From Huiozyma naganishii CBS 8797 (taxonomy: Eukaryota; Ascomycota; Saccharomycetes; Saccharomycetales; Saccharomycetaceae), in NCBI RefSeq assembly GCF_000348985.1, contig NC_035924.1, positions 744,001-808,000 on the forward strand: 64,000 nucleotides of DNA, in the 5' to 3' direction. The stretch's first letter is position 1. Every line of letters begins with the position of its first letter. Shown here in pieces: positions 1-9,589 of the stretch. The translations under genes were made by a program, and so were the position numbers. The notes below the pieces were generated by a model. That model had not been told where the DNA came from. It saw only the letters and a program-made list of their open reading frames with translations, and did not search any database.

Positions 1-1
1 C

Positions 2-1093
2 CTTTTACAACTGCATAAAAAATGTTCATCTGACGACGATACAAATACCGTCCTGACGCAACCTTACAATTCCAAATTGGATTACGAAACTTTTACTGAA
101 GAACAATCTACTGTTTTGTACCTGAACAACCTACCGCCAGATACCACACAAGGTGAATTGGAAACGTGGTTTGGCCAATTCGGATCTAGACCTGTAAGTT
201 TCTGGACCTTCAAGAATATAGTGGAGGATACGTCGAACATCAATAACAACTGGAATCTGAACAACAGTTATTACGTTGAGGAGCAAGACAGTGTATCGGG
301 CTTTGCAACTTTCCAAACGTTTGAGGAAGCTTTTAATGCTTTGAAGCTCAGTGGGCGGTCAATACTATCTAACGTTGCAAATACAAAACAACCAAGGATT
401 GTCGAGCACGTAGTGGAAATTCACCCCTCCTCCGCAAGGATTTTGCATTCGAGTGAAGAAATCCTATCTGCATTCCCACAAAGTAAAAACAAGCCTAGAC
501 CTGGTGATTGGAACTGCCCATCATGCGGGTTTTCAAATTTTCAAAGAAGGACTGCTTGCTTCAGGTGTTCCTTCCCTGTACCATCGGCCGTGCAGAATTC
601 GACCGGTTTTAATGTCGAATCAACAGCAAATACTAACGGGCATTATAATGGTGGCAATAATAACTTTCAACAAAACGCTTCCTCCTTCGGGCTCAACAGC
701 ACAGCACAAAAAAATAACATCACGAGACTGAACAGTGGCTCTATTCATCAACAAACAAATAATAGCAATAACAATGGGAACGGGAATGTGATGACTACCA
801 TACCATTTCGTGCCGGTGATTGGAAATGTGCCGCGTGTGCATACCATAACTTTGCCAAAAACATTATATGTTTGCGTTGCAGCGGTCCAAAGACTTCTCA
901 TCCACATAACTTGAGAAGTCATAGTAATTACGGTCAGGAAGCTAATACAAACGGCATCTTTTTAAACAGTTTGAACTTTAATGCTAACAGTAAAAGCTAT
1001 GACCCAACTAGAAATGGGAAGTTCTCTGAACTGACAAATCATTACTTGACCAATCGCATCAGTAACGGAGGTAACAACTCTATTAAAGATTAA
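2..1093 (+). CDS. NRP1: NRP1 homologue, RNA-binding Asn-rich zinc-finger protein, 5' end cut off by window
   Basis: The reading frame is open from the left window edge with no upstream stop and no ATG before the conserved part, so only the C-terminal 363 codons are seen; the S. cerevisiae protein is about 719 residues. An RRM fold starts around nt 110 (TVLYLNNLPPDTT, then SGFATFQTFEEA). Two RanBP2-type zinc fingers follow, each opening with GDW and four cysteines, near nt 505-580 and 810-890. An Asn-rich linker lies between them. This RRM plus two-finger layout is typical of Nrp1, a putative RNA-binding protein found in stress granules. It faces SFA1 convergently. In S. cerevisiae the same two genes are neighbours but in the opposite orientation relative to ENT1. 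Identity is well supported; the molecular role is only known in outline. Confidence 0.93.
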   Translation, partial: LLQLHKKCSSDDDTNTVLTQPYNSKLDYETFTEEQSTVLYLNNLPPDTTQGELETWFGQFGSRPVSFWTFKNIVEDTSNINNNWNLNNSYYVEEQDSVSGFATFQTFEEAFNALKLSGRSILSNVANTKQPRIVEHVVEIHPSSARILHSSEEILSAFPQSKNKPRPGDWNCPSCGFSNFQRRTACFRCSFPVPSAVQNSTGFNVESTANTNGHYNGGNNNFQQNASSFGLNSTAQKNNITRLNSGSIHQQTNNSNNNGNGNVMTTIPFRAGDWKCAACAYHNFAKNIICLRCSGPKTSHPHNLRSHSNYGQEANTNGIFLNSLNFNANSKSYDPTRNGKFSELTNHYLTNRISNGGNNSIKD

Positions 1094-1393
1094 AATATGT
1101 CTCGCATGGGCCCGTTCCAATCGTTAATACACTAGACCTTTTTTTGTGCCGCTCTATTGGTTTTCCGCCTTGGAGAATAATTTTTATCCAAACTGCATCT
1201 GAACCTTATCGATATCCACGAATTAAGCATTTCAATATATGTTGAAGCGAACTGTATTAATGACAATCAATCTCTGTATTGTATACGCATTCTACAAACA
1301 CCTGTATTTTATAAACCGAAAATCAATCAAACTAATGGAGAAAGAAGAGAAGCAAAACGTCCATTCTGTGGGGTGCAGAGTCCCAAAATACTC
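1094..1393. other. Convergent intergenic region NRP1-SFA1
   Basis: About 300 bases lie between two converging stop codons. The stretch is AT-rich with T-runs just after NRP1, as expected for 3' ends. No gene or RNA could be recognised. Confidence 0.5.
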
Positions 1394-2542
1394 CTAATAG
1401 TTAAGAACAGTTCTTAGACAATCACCATGATGAAGGTCTTCAAAACCTTCGTTGATTTCCTTAAAAGGTCTCTTATTTGTAATGAACTCATCGATCTTGA
1501 GATTGCCCTTGTTGTAATCTTCAATCAAACTGCCCATCTCGGATCTACCCTTGACGCCACCAAACGCGGAACCCTTCCACACTCTACCGGTGACAAGTTG
1601 GAATGGTCTTGTGGAGATTTCCTTCCCTGCTGCGGCAACACCGATGATAATGGATTGCCCCCAACCTTTATGGCAAGCCTCTAATGCATCTCTCATGACC
1701 TGGACGTTACCGGTCCCATCGAAGGTAAAGTCCAGACCACCATCGGTCATTTCCACCAGCTTCTCCACAATGGTTTGACCGTCCTTCAAATCTGTCTTTG
1801 GGTTGACGAAGTCAGTGGCACCGAAATCGAATGCGAATTTCTTCTTTGTGTCATTGATATCAACAACGATAATCTTTGACGCTTCTCTCGCTTTGGCACC
1901 TTGCACCACTGACAGTCCAATGGTACCAGCACCAAAGACAGCGACAGTGTCGCCCTTTTGGACGTTGGCAGTCTTCAGAGCAGCACCGTACCCAGTGGTG
2001 ACACCGCACCCCAAAAGACACACTTTCTCTAGCGGAGCATCACGATCAATGGCCACAACAGAGACATCCGCAACCACAGTGTATTCAGCGAACGTAGAAC
2101 ACCCCATGAAATGCAACAAAGGTTCGCCCTTAGAGTTACGAAACCGCGAAGTCCCGTCGGGCATGACACCCTTCCCCTGCGTAGCCCTCACAGCGCTACA
2201 AAGGTTAGTCTTACCAGATTTACACATCTTACACTCCTTACACTCAGCAGTGTACAGAGCAATGACGTGGTCCCCGACTTTCACGCTGGTCACATCGGGA
2301 CCCACAGACTCAACAACCCCGGCCCCTCGTGCCCCAAAACACAAGGAAACGCACCTTACCTCGGATCCAAACCAGACAGAGTGTACGCATCCGTGTGGCA
2401 AATAGCAGTGTTGGTGATCTTGATACGCACCTCGTGCGCCCGTCGGTGCCTCCACGGTAATCTGCTCCACCGTCAACGGTTTCCCAGCGGCGTACGCCAC
2501 AGCAGCAGTGCATGTAATCGTCTGTCCCTCAGTGTTAGCCAT
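1394..2542 (-). pseudogene. SFA1: SFA1 homologue, class III alcohol dehydrogenase / S-(hydroxymethyl)glutathione dehydrogenase, frame-disrupted near the N terminus
   Basis: SFA1 oxidises S-hydroxymethylglutathione in formaldehyde detoxification and also acts on long-chain alcohols. From the ATG at 2542 there is one open frame of 382 codons, close to the family length. Residues 1-35 and about 74-382 match the family well, including the zinc-structural cysteines (CKECKMCKSGKTNLC), CLLGCGVTTG and the GAGTIG nucleotide fold. Residues 36-73 do not match. The conserved sequence (HEVRIK, CHTDAY, FPCVLGHEG) lies in a neighbouring frame from about 2436 to 2323, and that frame carries a TAA at 2356-2358. 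At least three changes are needed: a shift at about 2437, the stop, and one missing G in the run 2323-2326. As written, the product lacks the catalytic-zinc Cys (CHTD) and His (GHE), so it should be inactive. It could be a true pseudogene or a locally bad stretch of sequence. An extension upstream of 2542 has no ATG. Confidence 0.85.
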
Positions 2543-2670
2543 TGTTCCTTGTTTTCTCCCCCTTGTTCGTGCAGATTCCACCCTTTCCCAACACTGCTGA
2601 CACCCCTCCTCATCGCTTGCAAATACGTATTTTTGCCTTAATTTTACGTCAAAAAAGTGAAAAATTATCG

Positions 2671-2678
2671 TTACCCGG
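2671..2678. promoter_or_regulatory. Reb1-type site TTACCCGG
   Basis: The octamer matches the Reb1 consensus TTACCCG. It lies in the 348-base divergent promoter between SFA1 and ENT1, about 210 bases before the ENT1 ATG. Reb1 sites commonly keep yeast promoters free of nucleosomes. The remainder of this gap is AT-rich and shows no gene. Confidence 0.5.
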
Positions 2679-2890
2679 ATCTGTTGAAGTTTCTTCAATT
2701 TTTTCTTTTTTTTCGCTCAAAAATTTTGAGATTTCGATTTCGAAGTCTCAAAAGGAGCGATAGGGACGTCAGATTTGAACCATTTGGTGTCGTGGAGAGT
2801 GTGGTTTAGGGCGTTAGTATAGTTGGTGCTAGTTTTTTTCTTTTGTTGGTGTGTTTAGTGAACTTTTATTTGTGATAAATTAGAAGGGGG

Positions 2891-4234
2891 ATGCTGCGCT
2901 CTGCGAAGAATATCGTGAAAGGGTACTCCGATACGGAGGTGTTGGTGCGTGATGCCACTGCTAACAATTCGACGAACCCGAGTAGGGAGCTTTTGGACGA
3001 TTTGGCGGACAAATCTTATAATTCTGTCGAGTTTTTCGAGATTCTGGATATGCTCGACAAGCGTATCAATGACAAGGGGAAGTACTGGAGACATGTTGCC
3101 AAAGCGCTTACAGTTTTAGATTACCTTGTCCGGTTTGGGTCCGAAAACTGTGTCATTTGGTGCCAGGAGAATCTGTACATTATAAAGACTTTGAGAGAGT
3201 TTTCCCACGAGGATGCTGGGGGAGAGGACGAAGGTAAGATTATTAGAGTGAAAGCTAAAGAATTGACATCGCTTTTGATGGATGAGGAGAGGTTGAAGGA
3301 GGAACGGGCTATGAACATAAGACGTCGTGGCGGGCCCAAGAGGCGTAGCGGTGGGTCCAGGGAGAGGAATAACCGCAGTGACGAAGATCTACAACGAGCA
3401 ATCGAAGAATCCAAGAGGACAGCGGAGGAGGAAGAGAGGCGCAGACGGAATGGCGCAAGTAGTGAAGCAGACCGCCAAGCGGCACTGCAGCTCAGTAGAG
3501 AGGAGGAAGATCTTAGAAGGCTACAGGAACAAGCGCGTCTTGCCCAACAGCAACAACAACAGCAACAACAACAACCGATGTATTACGATGTGTTTGGTAA
3601 TCCGATCACACCGGAAGAATATCTACAGTTTCAACAGCAGCAAGCATTATTGGCGCAACAGCAACAACAACAGGCGGCTCTAGAACAGCAGTACTGGGCG
3701 CAGCAGCAACAGAATATGCTAGCTCAGCAACAACAACAGCAACAACCATTATATGGAATACAGCAGCAAACTCTACCCACAGGATCAAATAATCCGTTTG
3801 CGTTAAATAATGCAACACAACCAAGTGCACCTGCGAGTACGACTGCGGCACGCCCTGCTGCAATTGAAACCCCCGCTACACAGACAAAGCCGTTGACCCA
3901 GACAAGATCGGGCAATCAAGCCATATCAGACAAATATAGTGCGCTGAACAACCTACTGGCGTCAGGTACAGGTATTGACACGTTTGGTAATACGGGGGAA
4001 CAAAGAATCCCGGCACAACACACGCAGACTGGTACGTTCATAAACTCGCAAGGTACAGGCTACAGACAAGTTAACAACGATGACAAGCCTAATCCGTTTT
4101 TGAACGGGCAGTACACTGGGCTACCAAGCACCAACATCGTGCCTACGCAGACCGGGTTTGGATTTGGTAACCAAGCCAATTCGAGCGGTACCAATAACAA
4201 TAACAACAATAACGGGACATTAGTTGATCTGTAA
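2891..4234 (+). CDS. ENT1: ENT1 homologue, epsin (endocytic adaptor)
   Basis: Epsin recruits clathrin and ubiquitinated cargo to PtdIns(4,5)P2 membranes during endocytosis. The N-terminal ENTH domain covers roughly residues 10-145 (VKGYSDTEVLVRDATANN and the helix around YWRHVAKALTVLDYLVRFGS). Two ubiquitin-interacting motifs follow near 163-178 (DEDLQRAIEESKR) and 192-206 (RQAALQLSREEED). A glutamine-rich middle is encoded by CAA/CAG runs. NPF motifs near 302 and 400 would bind EH-domain proteins such as Pan1 and Ede1. The protein ends in LVDL, a clathrin box. The 447-residue length fits yeast epsins. Family alone does not separate Ent1 from Ent2, but the neighbours MHF2, DHH1 and STE7 point to ENT1. 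Confidence 0.96.
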   Translation: MLRSAKNIVKGYSDTEVLVRDATANNSTNPSRELLDDLADKSYNSVEFFEILDMLDKRINDKGKYWRHVAKALTVLDYLVRFGSENCVIWCQENLYIIKTLREFSHEDAGGEDEGKIIRVKAKELTSLLMDEERLKEERAMNIRRRGGPKRRSGGSRERNNRSDEDLQRAIEESKRTAEEEERRRRNGASSEADRQAALQLSREEEDLRRLQEQARLAQQQQQQQQQQPMYYDVFGNPITPEEYLQFQQQQALLAQQQQQQAALEQQYWAQQQQNMLAQQQQQQQPLYGIQQQTLPTGSNNPFALNNATQPSAPASTTAARPAAIETPATQTKPLTQTRSGNQAISDKYSALNNLLASGTGIDTFGNTGEQRIPAQHTQTGTFINSQGTGYRQVNNDDKPNPFLNGQYTGLPSTNIVPTQTGFGFGNQANSSGTNNNNNNNGTLVDL

Positions 4235-4314
4235 AATATGTAGCTAGTTACGAGATACGGAACAAGATAGGTAAAATGAAATTGCAGTATACAGCGACAT
4301 GCAAGTGAGAAATT

Positions 4315-4563
4315 TCATGGCATATCGAGCAGAAGCAGGCCAAGAATTCTTTCTATGTCCCTTTCTGTAAGTTCAGCAGGGTTAACACCTAAGTCTTTAT
4401 TCTCTAAGGACCTGAGTATTATCTCCTGTACATAAGTCTCCACATACTTTTGGACGGATGTCAATGCTTGGTCGTCTATGGTTGTGGACTTGTTTTTGAA
4501 TGACTGAGTTAAGATTCTAGATAGAGTTTCTCTGGATATCTGTATACTTCCTGGAGCGGACAT
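4315..4563 (-). CDS. MHF2: MHF2 homologue, histone-fold subunit of the MHF complex (CENP-X)
   Basis: This 82-residue protein reads as a single histone fold: ISRETLSRILTQSF, then an alpha-2 helix around DDQALTSVQKYVETYVQEIILRS, then ERDIERILGLLLLDMP. Mhf2 pairs with Mhf1 (CENP-X and CENP-S in animals). The complex stimulates the Fanconi-type helicase Mph1 and is tied to the kinetochore. The size equals the S. cerevisiae product (about 80 residues). The position between ENT1 and DHH1 on the minus strand exactly matches YDL160C-A. The ATG at 4563 is the only sensible start. Confidence 0.93.
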   Translation of the reverse strand: MSAPGSIQISRETLSRILTQSFKNKSTTIDDQALTSVQKYVETYVQEIILRSLENKDLGVNPAELTERDIERILGLLLLDMP

Positions 4564-4933
4564 AAGTTCCTATAATATGGGCTTGTTGAATACAAAACTC
4601 TGCGTATGCGGAATAAAAGCCGCTATTGCTTCTAGATGTATAGATGTATATAATAATACTAATAACAATATACTGAAGTAACGCTTTGTAGTTCCAAGAT
4701 AAAACTGACATTGAAATCGGATTCGCAATTACGAAAAAAAAAAAGAAAAAGAAAAAAAAAAAGAATAAAAAAAAAGTTGTAGGTTTTGTGGTTGAAGAAG
4801 AAATCAAAGGATCCCAAAAATATAGATTGATTGCGATTTTCTTTTCTTTATACGTTGTGATTATGATTTCGTGGTGATGGGAAACGGAATGTGTGTGTGG
4901 TAAATGCAAAAAAAAAATTCATGGATATTTTCA
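4564..4933. other. Intergenic region between DHH1 3' end and MHF2 start, with poly(dA) tract
   Basis: This 370-base region holds the MHF2 promoter and the DHH1 terminator, both genes being on the minus strand. The main visible structure is an interrupted A-run at 4734-4775. No gene was recognised. Confidence 0.5.
4734..4775 (+). repeat. Poly(dA:dT) tract
   Basis: Some 42 bases are almost pure A with a few G or T interruptions. It lies about 170 bases upstream of the MHF2 start. Such tracts exclude nucleosomes in yeast promoters. Confidence 0.8.
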
Positions 4934-6475
4934 TTAGAACTGAGGTTGTTGCATTGGTGGATAACCCATCTGATGAGTTGAAGGTGGCAGTCCTTGGTAA
5001 ACATTAGGTTGCTGTTGCTGCAGTTGTTGTTGTTGTTGTAATTGTTGGTGCTGTAGTAGTTGTTGCTGTTGTAGTTGTTGTTGTTGAGGTGGAACGTTGA
5101 ATTGCGCTGCAAATTGTGGATGGTTCTGCTGTGGAGGTATTTGGATGTTGGCCATACTGGTTGCTGTTTGTTGTTGGGAGTTCTGACCATTCTGGTGTGC
5201 AAGGTTCTGTTGTTCTATTGGGAATGGCACAGGTACATTGGTGGCGTCATCAGCAACATATAATGACTTGTCTATGGTCGAAGGGATGGCAGCAATTTCG
5301 GTACCCAGTTCTTGCTCGATCTTGTACAGGTTGAAACGGTCATTCCAATTGATCAAGTTGATGGCCAAACCTAGATGGCCAAATCTCCCAGATCTACCAA
5401 TTCTATGCAAGTACGTTTCTGCAGTCTTTGGGAAATCGAAGTTTATAACAACATTGACAGCTTGGATATCAATACCACGAGTCAACAAGTCAGAGCATAC
5501 CAATGTTCTGACCTTACCTTGACGGAACTCGTGGAATACCCTATTTCTTTCTTGCTGCTTCATTCTCGCGTGAGAATAGTAACAGGAGTAACCAAGATCT
5601 GTAATCTTCTTGGCAAGCAGTTCAACTCTATTGGTGGAGTTACAGAAAATGATGGCTTGATTAATTTGTAGTTTGGAGAATAGTGTATTTAAACAGTGTA
5701 ATTTCTGTCTCTCCTCAACAAATGCGTAATACTGTGTAATACCTTTCAAAGTCAACTCTTCCATCAGGTTAATCTCGTATGGTTTATTTAAGTGTTTTTC
5801 CATGAATTCTTTCACAGTTAGAGGGAATGTGGCGGAAAATAGTAGGGATTGGTGATTCTTGGGTAGGAAGGCTAGTATTTGTTCAATAATGGTTTTGAAG
5901 TCGCGCGACAGCATTTTGTCGGCTTCGTCCATGACAAAAAGGCCACATTCAGACAGATCGGCAATCTTCCGAGAGGCAAGATCTAGTACTCTACCAGGAG
6001 TACCAACAAGAATGTGTATGGTGTCATTTAGTCTCAAAATATCATCTCTCAAATTGGTACCACCTGTGGTAACCATACACGAGACACCACAGTGCTTTCC
6101 TAGCGATCTAACCACTTGAGAAGTTTGCAAAGCCAACTCCCTAGTGGGGACCATGATTAAGGCCTGAATCTTATTCAGCTTAGGTTTCACCTTCTCCAAA
6201 GTGGGAATCACAAAAGCTGCCGTCTTACCAGTACCATTTTTCGCTCTGGCCAAGATATCTCTACCTGTGATTGCCACTGGAATGGCCTCCTCTTGAATAG
6301 GAGACGGTTTTTCAAACCCGGCTTCAAAAATACCCATTAGCAGCTCTCTCTTCAGATAGAAATCTTCAAAAGTGTTTCCCTTTGTCTTCAACACATCGTC
6401 TGTCTGAGGTCTGCTGTCCTTTTTAGGAATGTTCAACTGCGATTTCCAATCTTGGTTTTCCATTGTACTCGGCAT
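4934..6475 (-). CDS. DHH1: DHH1 homologue, DEAD-box RNA helicase of P-bodies
   Basis: Dhh1 (DDX6 family) promotes mRNA decapping and translational repression. All motifs are present: Q motif near 55-61 ([10 protein letters not shown]), Walker A at 77-85 (RAKNGTGKT), DEAD at 183-186, SAT at 214-216, and [10 protein letters not shown] at 357-366. The core is nearly identical to the S. cerevisiae protein. The C-terminal 80 residues are Gln- and Pro-rich low-complexity sequence, encoded by CAA/CAG-type codons (read as TTG/CTG runs on the plus strand), typical of P-body proteins. Length is 513 against 506 in S. cerevisiae. The ATG at 6475 gives a short diverged N-terminus. A second ATG four codons in is a weaker alternative. 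It is divergent from STE7. Confidence 0.97.
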   Translation of the reverse strand: MPSTMENQDWKSQLNIPKKDSRPQTDDVLKTKGNTFEDFYLKRELLMGIFEAGFEKPSPIQEEAIPVAITGRDILARAKNGTGKTAAFVIPTLEKVKPKLNKIQALIMVPTRELALQTSQVVRSLGKHCGVSCMVTTGGTNLRDDILRLNDTIHILVGTPGRVLDLASRKIADLSECGLFVMDEADKMLSRDFKTIIEQILAFLPKNHQSLLFSATFPLTVKEFMEKHLNKPYEINLMEELTLKGITQYYAFVEERQKLHCLNTLFSKLQINQAIIFCNSTNRVELLAKKITDLGYSCYYSHARMKQQERNRVFHEFRQGKVRTLVCSDLLTRGIDIQAVNVVINFDFPKTAETYLHRIGRSGRFGHLGLAINLINWNDRFNLYKIEQELGTEIAAIPSTIDKSLYVADDATNVPVPFPIEQQNLAHQNGQNSQQQTATSMANIQIPPQQNHPQFAAQFNVPPQQQQLQQQQLLQHQQLQQQQQLQQQQPNVYQGLPPSTHQMGYPPMQQPQF

Positions 6476-7392
6476 GCGTTTTGGCTAGATGTGAAAATCA
6501 GATGGTACTACCAAAAGGATTAGTACAACAAGGGAATAAAAAGGATAGAATCAGAAAAGTAAGGTGAACTCAGTAAACAATCCACAAGTCAACACGATTG
6601 GGAATGAAAGGAGTGAAAGTAAAAAAGAGAAATAAAGAAGAGGAAACGTATGAGTAAACTATCTTTCTTGACTATAACCCAAATTATGGCAGATTATAAT
6701 ACAAAAAAAAAGACAATATTAGGCTCACACAAATAACTAATAAAGAAACAGGATCTCTTCAGTAAAAAAATGTGTCTATTCGTCCTTTCTAGATTCCAGA
6801 AAGAAAAAAGGGTGTCTTTTATGCTTTCGTAGCTTGTAGGGAAAGTGGTTTTAACTCAGTATCACTCGTTTGTCCTTTTCTTTTTTATCAACGCTTTTTA
6901 TATTTTTTTTCCGTCGGTTTTTTTTCCCATTTTTGTTTTTGTTTCCCACAACTGCAAACCGTATAGAGTGATGACCACAAAAGATGTGCGGCTGTTCACA
7001 CACTGTGTGTCTTTGGCGGCAAAGGAGCCCTGCTCTAGTACCCAGTCCTTGGGTGCCACCGACATATAGTTCGGACCATACTTCTGGGTGTATTAACTAT
7101 GTCGACAGCGCACCAGATACAAACGGGCCCTCACCCACACACCCACAAGTTCTAAAACGGGGAAGATATTGAAAATCGTTTTGTTTTTTTTTCTTAAATT
7201 TCCCGAAAAAGAACGAAATTCGCAATAAAAATTTGTCACGTTTTCTTTGCTCCTCTTTACTATATATCTTCAGAGAGATGCAGAGTGGTTTGATGATCCC
7301 ATGTAGTTTCAATTCTCTTGCGGTTGCGGTCCGGTCCAACCTTCAAAATTCTGACACCGGCATCCCGTTTAATATAGCTATTCAAGGTGGTA
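6476..7392. other. Divergent promoter region DHH1-STE7
   Basis: These 917 bases separate two start codons and are among the longest gaps. They are A/T-rich with several T-runs near 6900 and a C-rich CACCCACACACCCAC stretch near 7131-7145. I found no conserved small ORF, tRNA or snoRNA. An in-frame TAG just upstream excludes a longer STE7. Confidence 0.5.
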
Positions 7393-8877
7393 ATGGAATT
7401 GTACGCTTCTCCATTTCCAGCAAAATCCCTGCAGCGGAAGAATCTGAAACATTTAACGCTTCGGAATAGCAACTCAATTGAGGTCAACGATGATGCGGCA
7501 TCCAGTAAACTACCATCGCTCCATAATAGGGGCAGCTTGAAAGAAAATAGAAAGTCGATCCCCTCGTCTGTATCTGGTACATCTTCTGTGAACACGAGTG
7601 CTGCACTTATACCGTCACCAGTGGATGAGGCGGGCATCGGACAATTTTCTCGCTTTAATAGAAACTTTAAAAAGAAACTCACTTTGAACATAACAGTACC
7701 TGAACCCAATAGTAGTGTTGCTTCCCCAAGTGGTAAATTGAACAGCAACAATTCGAAGACAACTCGTGATAATTGTATTCGTGTAAGCGCCTCGGAGAGA
7801 GAGACACTGTTTAACCAGGATTGTCCCTATCAGCTGCAAGATTTGGTCCAGTTGGGCAAGATAGGTGCAGGGAATTCAGGGACCGTTTTGAAGGTGCTAC
7901 ATGTCCCAACGACAAAAGTACTCTCGAAGAAAAGTATTGTGATTGAGAAGAACAACGAAGTCATCAAAAATCAGCTGCTGAGTGAGCTGTCCATCATGAA
8001 AACTATAAAGCCGCACCCGAATATAGTTAATTTTTATGGCGCGATGATAAACCACACAATAAACGACGAAATTATCATACTAATGGAGTACATGGATTGT
8101 AGTTCGTTTGACAAAATCTTATCCGTTTACAAGAGTTTCCAATCAAGAAAAATGGAGAATGGGCTCCAAGAAGGAGTGGAACACAAACAACTCACTTGGT
8201 TCAATAACCCTCTGGTATTGTCCAAGATTTCCTTTGGCGTGCTTAGTGGACTCGCATACCTCTACGAAAACTACAAAATTATCCACAGAGACATTAAACC
8301 CTCGAATGTGCTGTTGAACAGCAAAGGGTATGTCAAAATTTGCGATTTTGGCGTTTCCAAGAAAATGATAAATTCCATCGCAGACACTTTTGTAGGAACT
8401 TCAACGTACATGTCGCCGGAGAGAATACAGGGGAACGTGTACTCCACCAAGGGGGACGTATGGTCTCTTGGACTAATGATCATCGAGCTGGTCACTGGAG
8501 AATTTTCACTTGGTGGCCACGATGACACTCCTGACGGAATCTTGGATCTCCTGCAACGAATCGTCAACGAAAAGGCACCAAGTTTACCAATCGAAGAGTT
8601 TGACTTTCCGCCAGATCTGGTTAACTTCGTCTCTCGGTGCTGTGTCAAGGATGCAAAATACAGATCTTCGATAGCAGAGCTCCTCGAACACGATTTCATC
8701 ACAAAATATAATAGGGATTCCCCCATCATTCAAAGGGAATTCAGACACTGGTGCAAGAAGATCAAAGCAAAATCAAAGGAGGATAAGGAGATACGACGCG
8801 AAATCACTAAAAGGGCATTACTAGAAAAAAGGCAAATGGAAAAATCGGCAAATGCAGTGAGGAGAACACGGAGGTAG
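7393..8877 (+). CDS. STE7: STE7 homologue, MAP kinase kinase of the mating pathway
   Basis: Ste7 is phosphorylated by Ste11 and activates the MAP kinases Fus3 and Kss1. The 494-residue protein starts at ATG 7393, with an in-frame TAG shortly upstream. A MAPK-docking motif RKNLKHLTL sits at residues 15-23. The kinase domain begins with a Gly-rich loop near 154-165 (LGKIGAGNSGTV). It has HRD at 298-300, DFG at 318-320 and the MAPKK activation loop with Ser328 and Thr332 (NSIADTFVGTSTYMSPERIQ). These two residues correspond to the Ste11 target sites. The N-terminal 140 residues are diverged and Ser/Asn-rich, as is usual for Ste7. Position next to DHH1 matches YDL159W. Presence of an intact gene fits a mating-competent lineage. 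Confidence 0.96.
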   Translation: MELYASPFPAKSLQRKNLKHLTLRNSNSIEVNDDAASSKLPSLHNRGSLKENRKSIPSSVSGTSSVNTSAALIPSPVDEAGIGQFSRFNRNFKKKLTLNITVPEPNSSVASPSGKLNSNNSKTTRDNCIRVSASERETLFNQDCPYQLQDLVQLGKIGAGNSGTVLKVLHVPTTKVLSKKSIVIEKNNEVIKNQLLSELSIMKTIKPHPNIVNFYGAMINHTINDEIIILMEYMDCSSFDKILSVYKSFQSRKMENGLQEGVEHKQLTWFNNPLVLSKISFGVLSGLAYLYENYKIIHRDIKPSNVLLNSKGYVKICDFGVSKKMINSIADTFVGTSTYMSPERIQGNVYSTKGDVWSLGLMIIELVTGEFSLGGHDDTPDGILDLLQRIVNEKAPSLPIEEFDFPPDLVNFVSRCCVKDAKYRSSIAELLEHDFITKYNRDSPIIQREFRHWCKKIKAKSKEDKEIRREITKRALLEKRQMEKSANAVRRTRR

Positions 8878-9058
8878 AGATAATCTAATATATAAACAGG
8901 GACATTTAATAACTTACCGTCATACGTAACGTAGGGAGATGGGGGAAGGGTACCGCGTTTGTCGTGGTAACACGGACCTATTTTGCATTTTATTTACACG
9001 ACCAGACCACTTCAGCAACGTATTCAACATATATATAGCGGCCACGAAGACGTCCCTG

Positions 9059-9385
9059 TTAGTTATCAAGTTTCTTACCGCCAGCCTCAGAATAACCACC
9101 GTTGGCCCATGTCGAATAAGTTTCGATTCCTCTATAAAGACCAAATCCAAACAGTAAGCCACCGACACTTCGAATAGTTGCTCTCCACCATTTTGGGTGC
9201 TTTAAAGCATAATCGCTAAGTGACTCTTTGATGCCTCTTTTGGTGGGACGGCCAGTCAATAAATAGCTGCCGCTTCCTATCAGGAAAATTGAGTTAAAAA
9301 TGTCGCAACCAAGACAACTTTCAAAGTTTTCGGACTCCGTTGGAGGCTGGAAGACCTTCATTATATTACTGTTGTCACTGTTCAT
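9059..9385 (-). CDS. YDL157C homologue, small mitochondrial membrane protein of unknown function
   Basis: The first ATG, at 9385, gives 108 residues; a second Met lies near residue 9. A cysteine-bearing stretch (ESCLGCDIFNSIFLIGSGSYL) passes into a hydrophobic segment. A second hydrophobic segment (SVGGLLFGFGLYRGIETY) comes near residue 75-90. The layout, size and place between STE7 and CMR1 match S. cerevisiae YDL157C, a mitochondrial protein. I believe it has the DUF4536/Dmac1-like fold with two membrane segments. I infer an inner-membrane location from the family; no function can be read from the sequence. It diverges from CMR1 across about 200 bases. Confidence 0.8.
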   Translation of the reverse strand: MNSDNSNIMKVFQPPTESENFESCLGCDIFNSIFLIGSGSYLLTGRPTKRGIKESLSDYALKHPKWWRATIRSVGGLLFGFGLYRGIETYSTWANGGYSEAGGKKLDN

Positions 9386-9589
9386 AATCAATGCTACTTA
9401 ACTCCTTTCGATTCAGCAAGCAAAACAAAGGTAAGCTTGGGAAGGTACTACTTTGAAAGTTAGCAAATGTAGTCTTGCACATCGCCATCTTTTTTATTTT
9501 CATTTTTATTTTCTTTCAAAATAAGACTCATGGCGTAATGTTTTTTTTTCGTGTCTGACCATTCATAACGACACTAAGCAGACCAAGAA

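Noticed and set aside
2765..2790. B-box-like GATTTGAACC suggesting a minus-strand tRNA
   Set aside because: The flanking bases do not pair as a T-stem and there is no D-arm or acceptor stem at the right distance.
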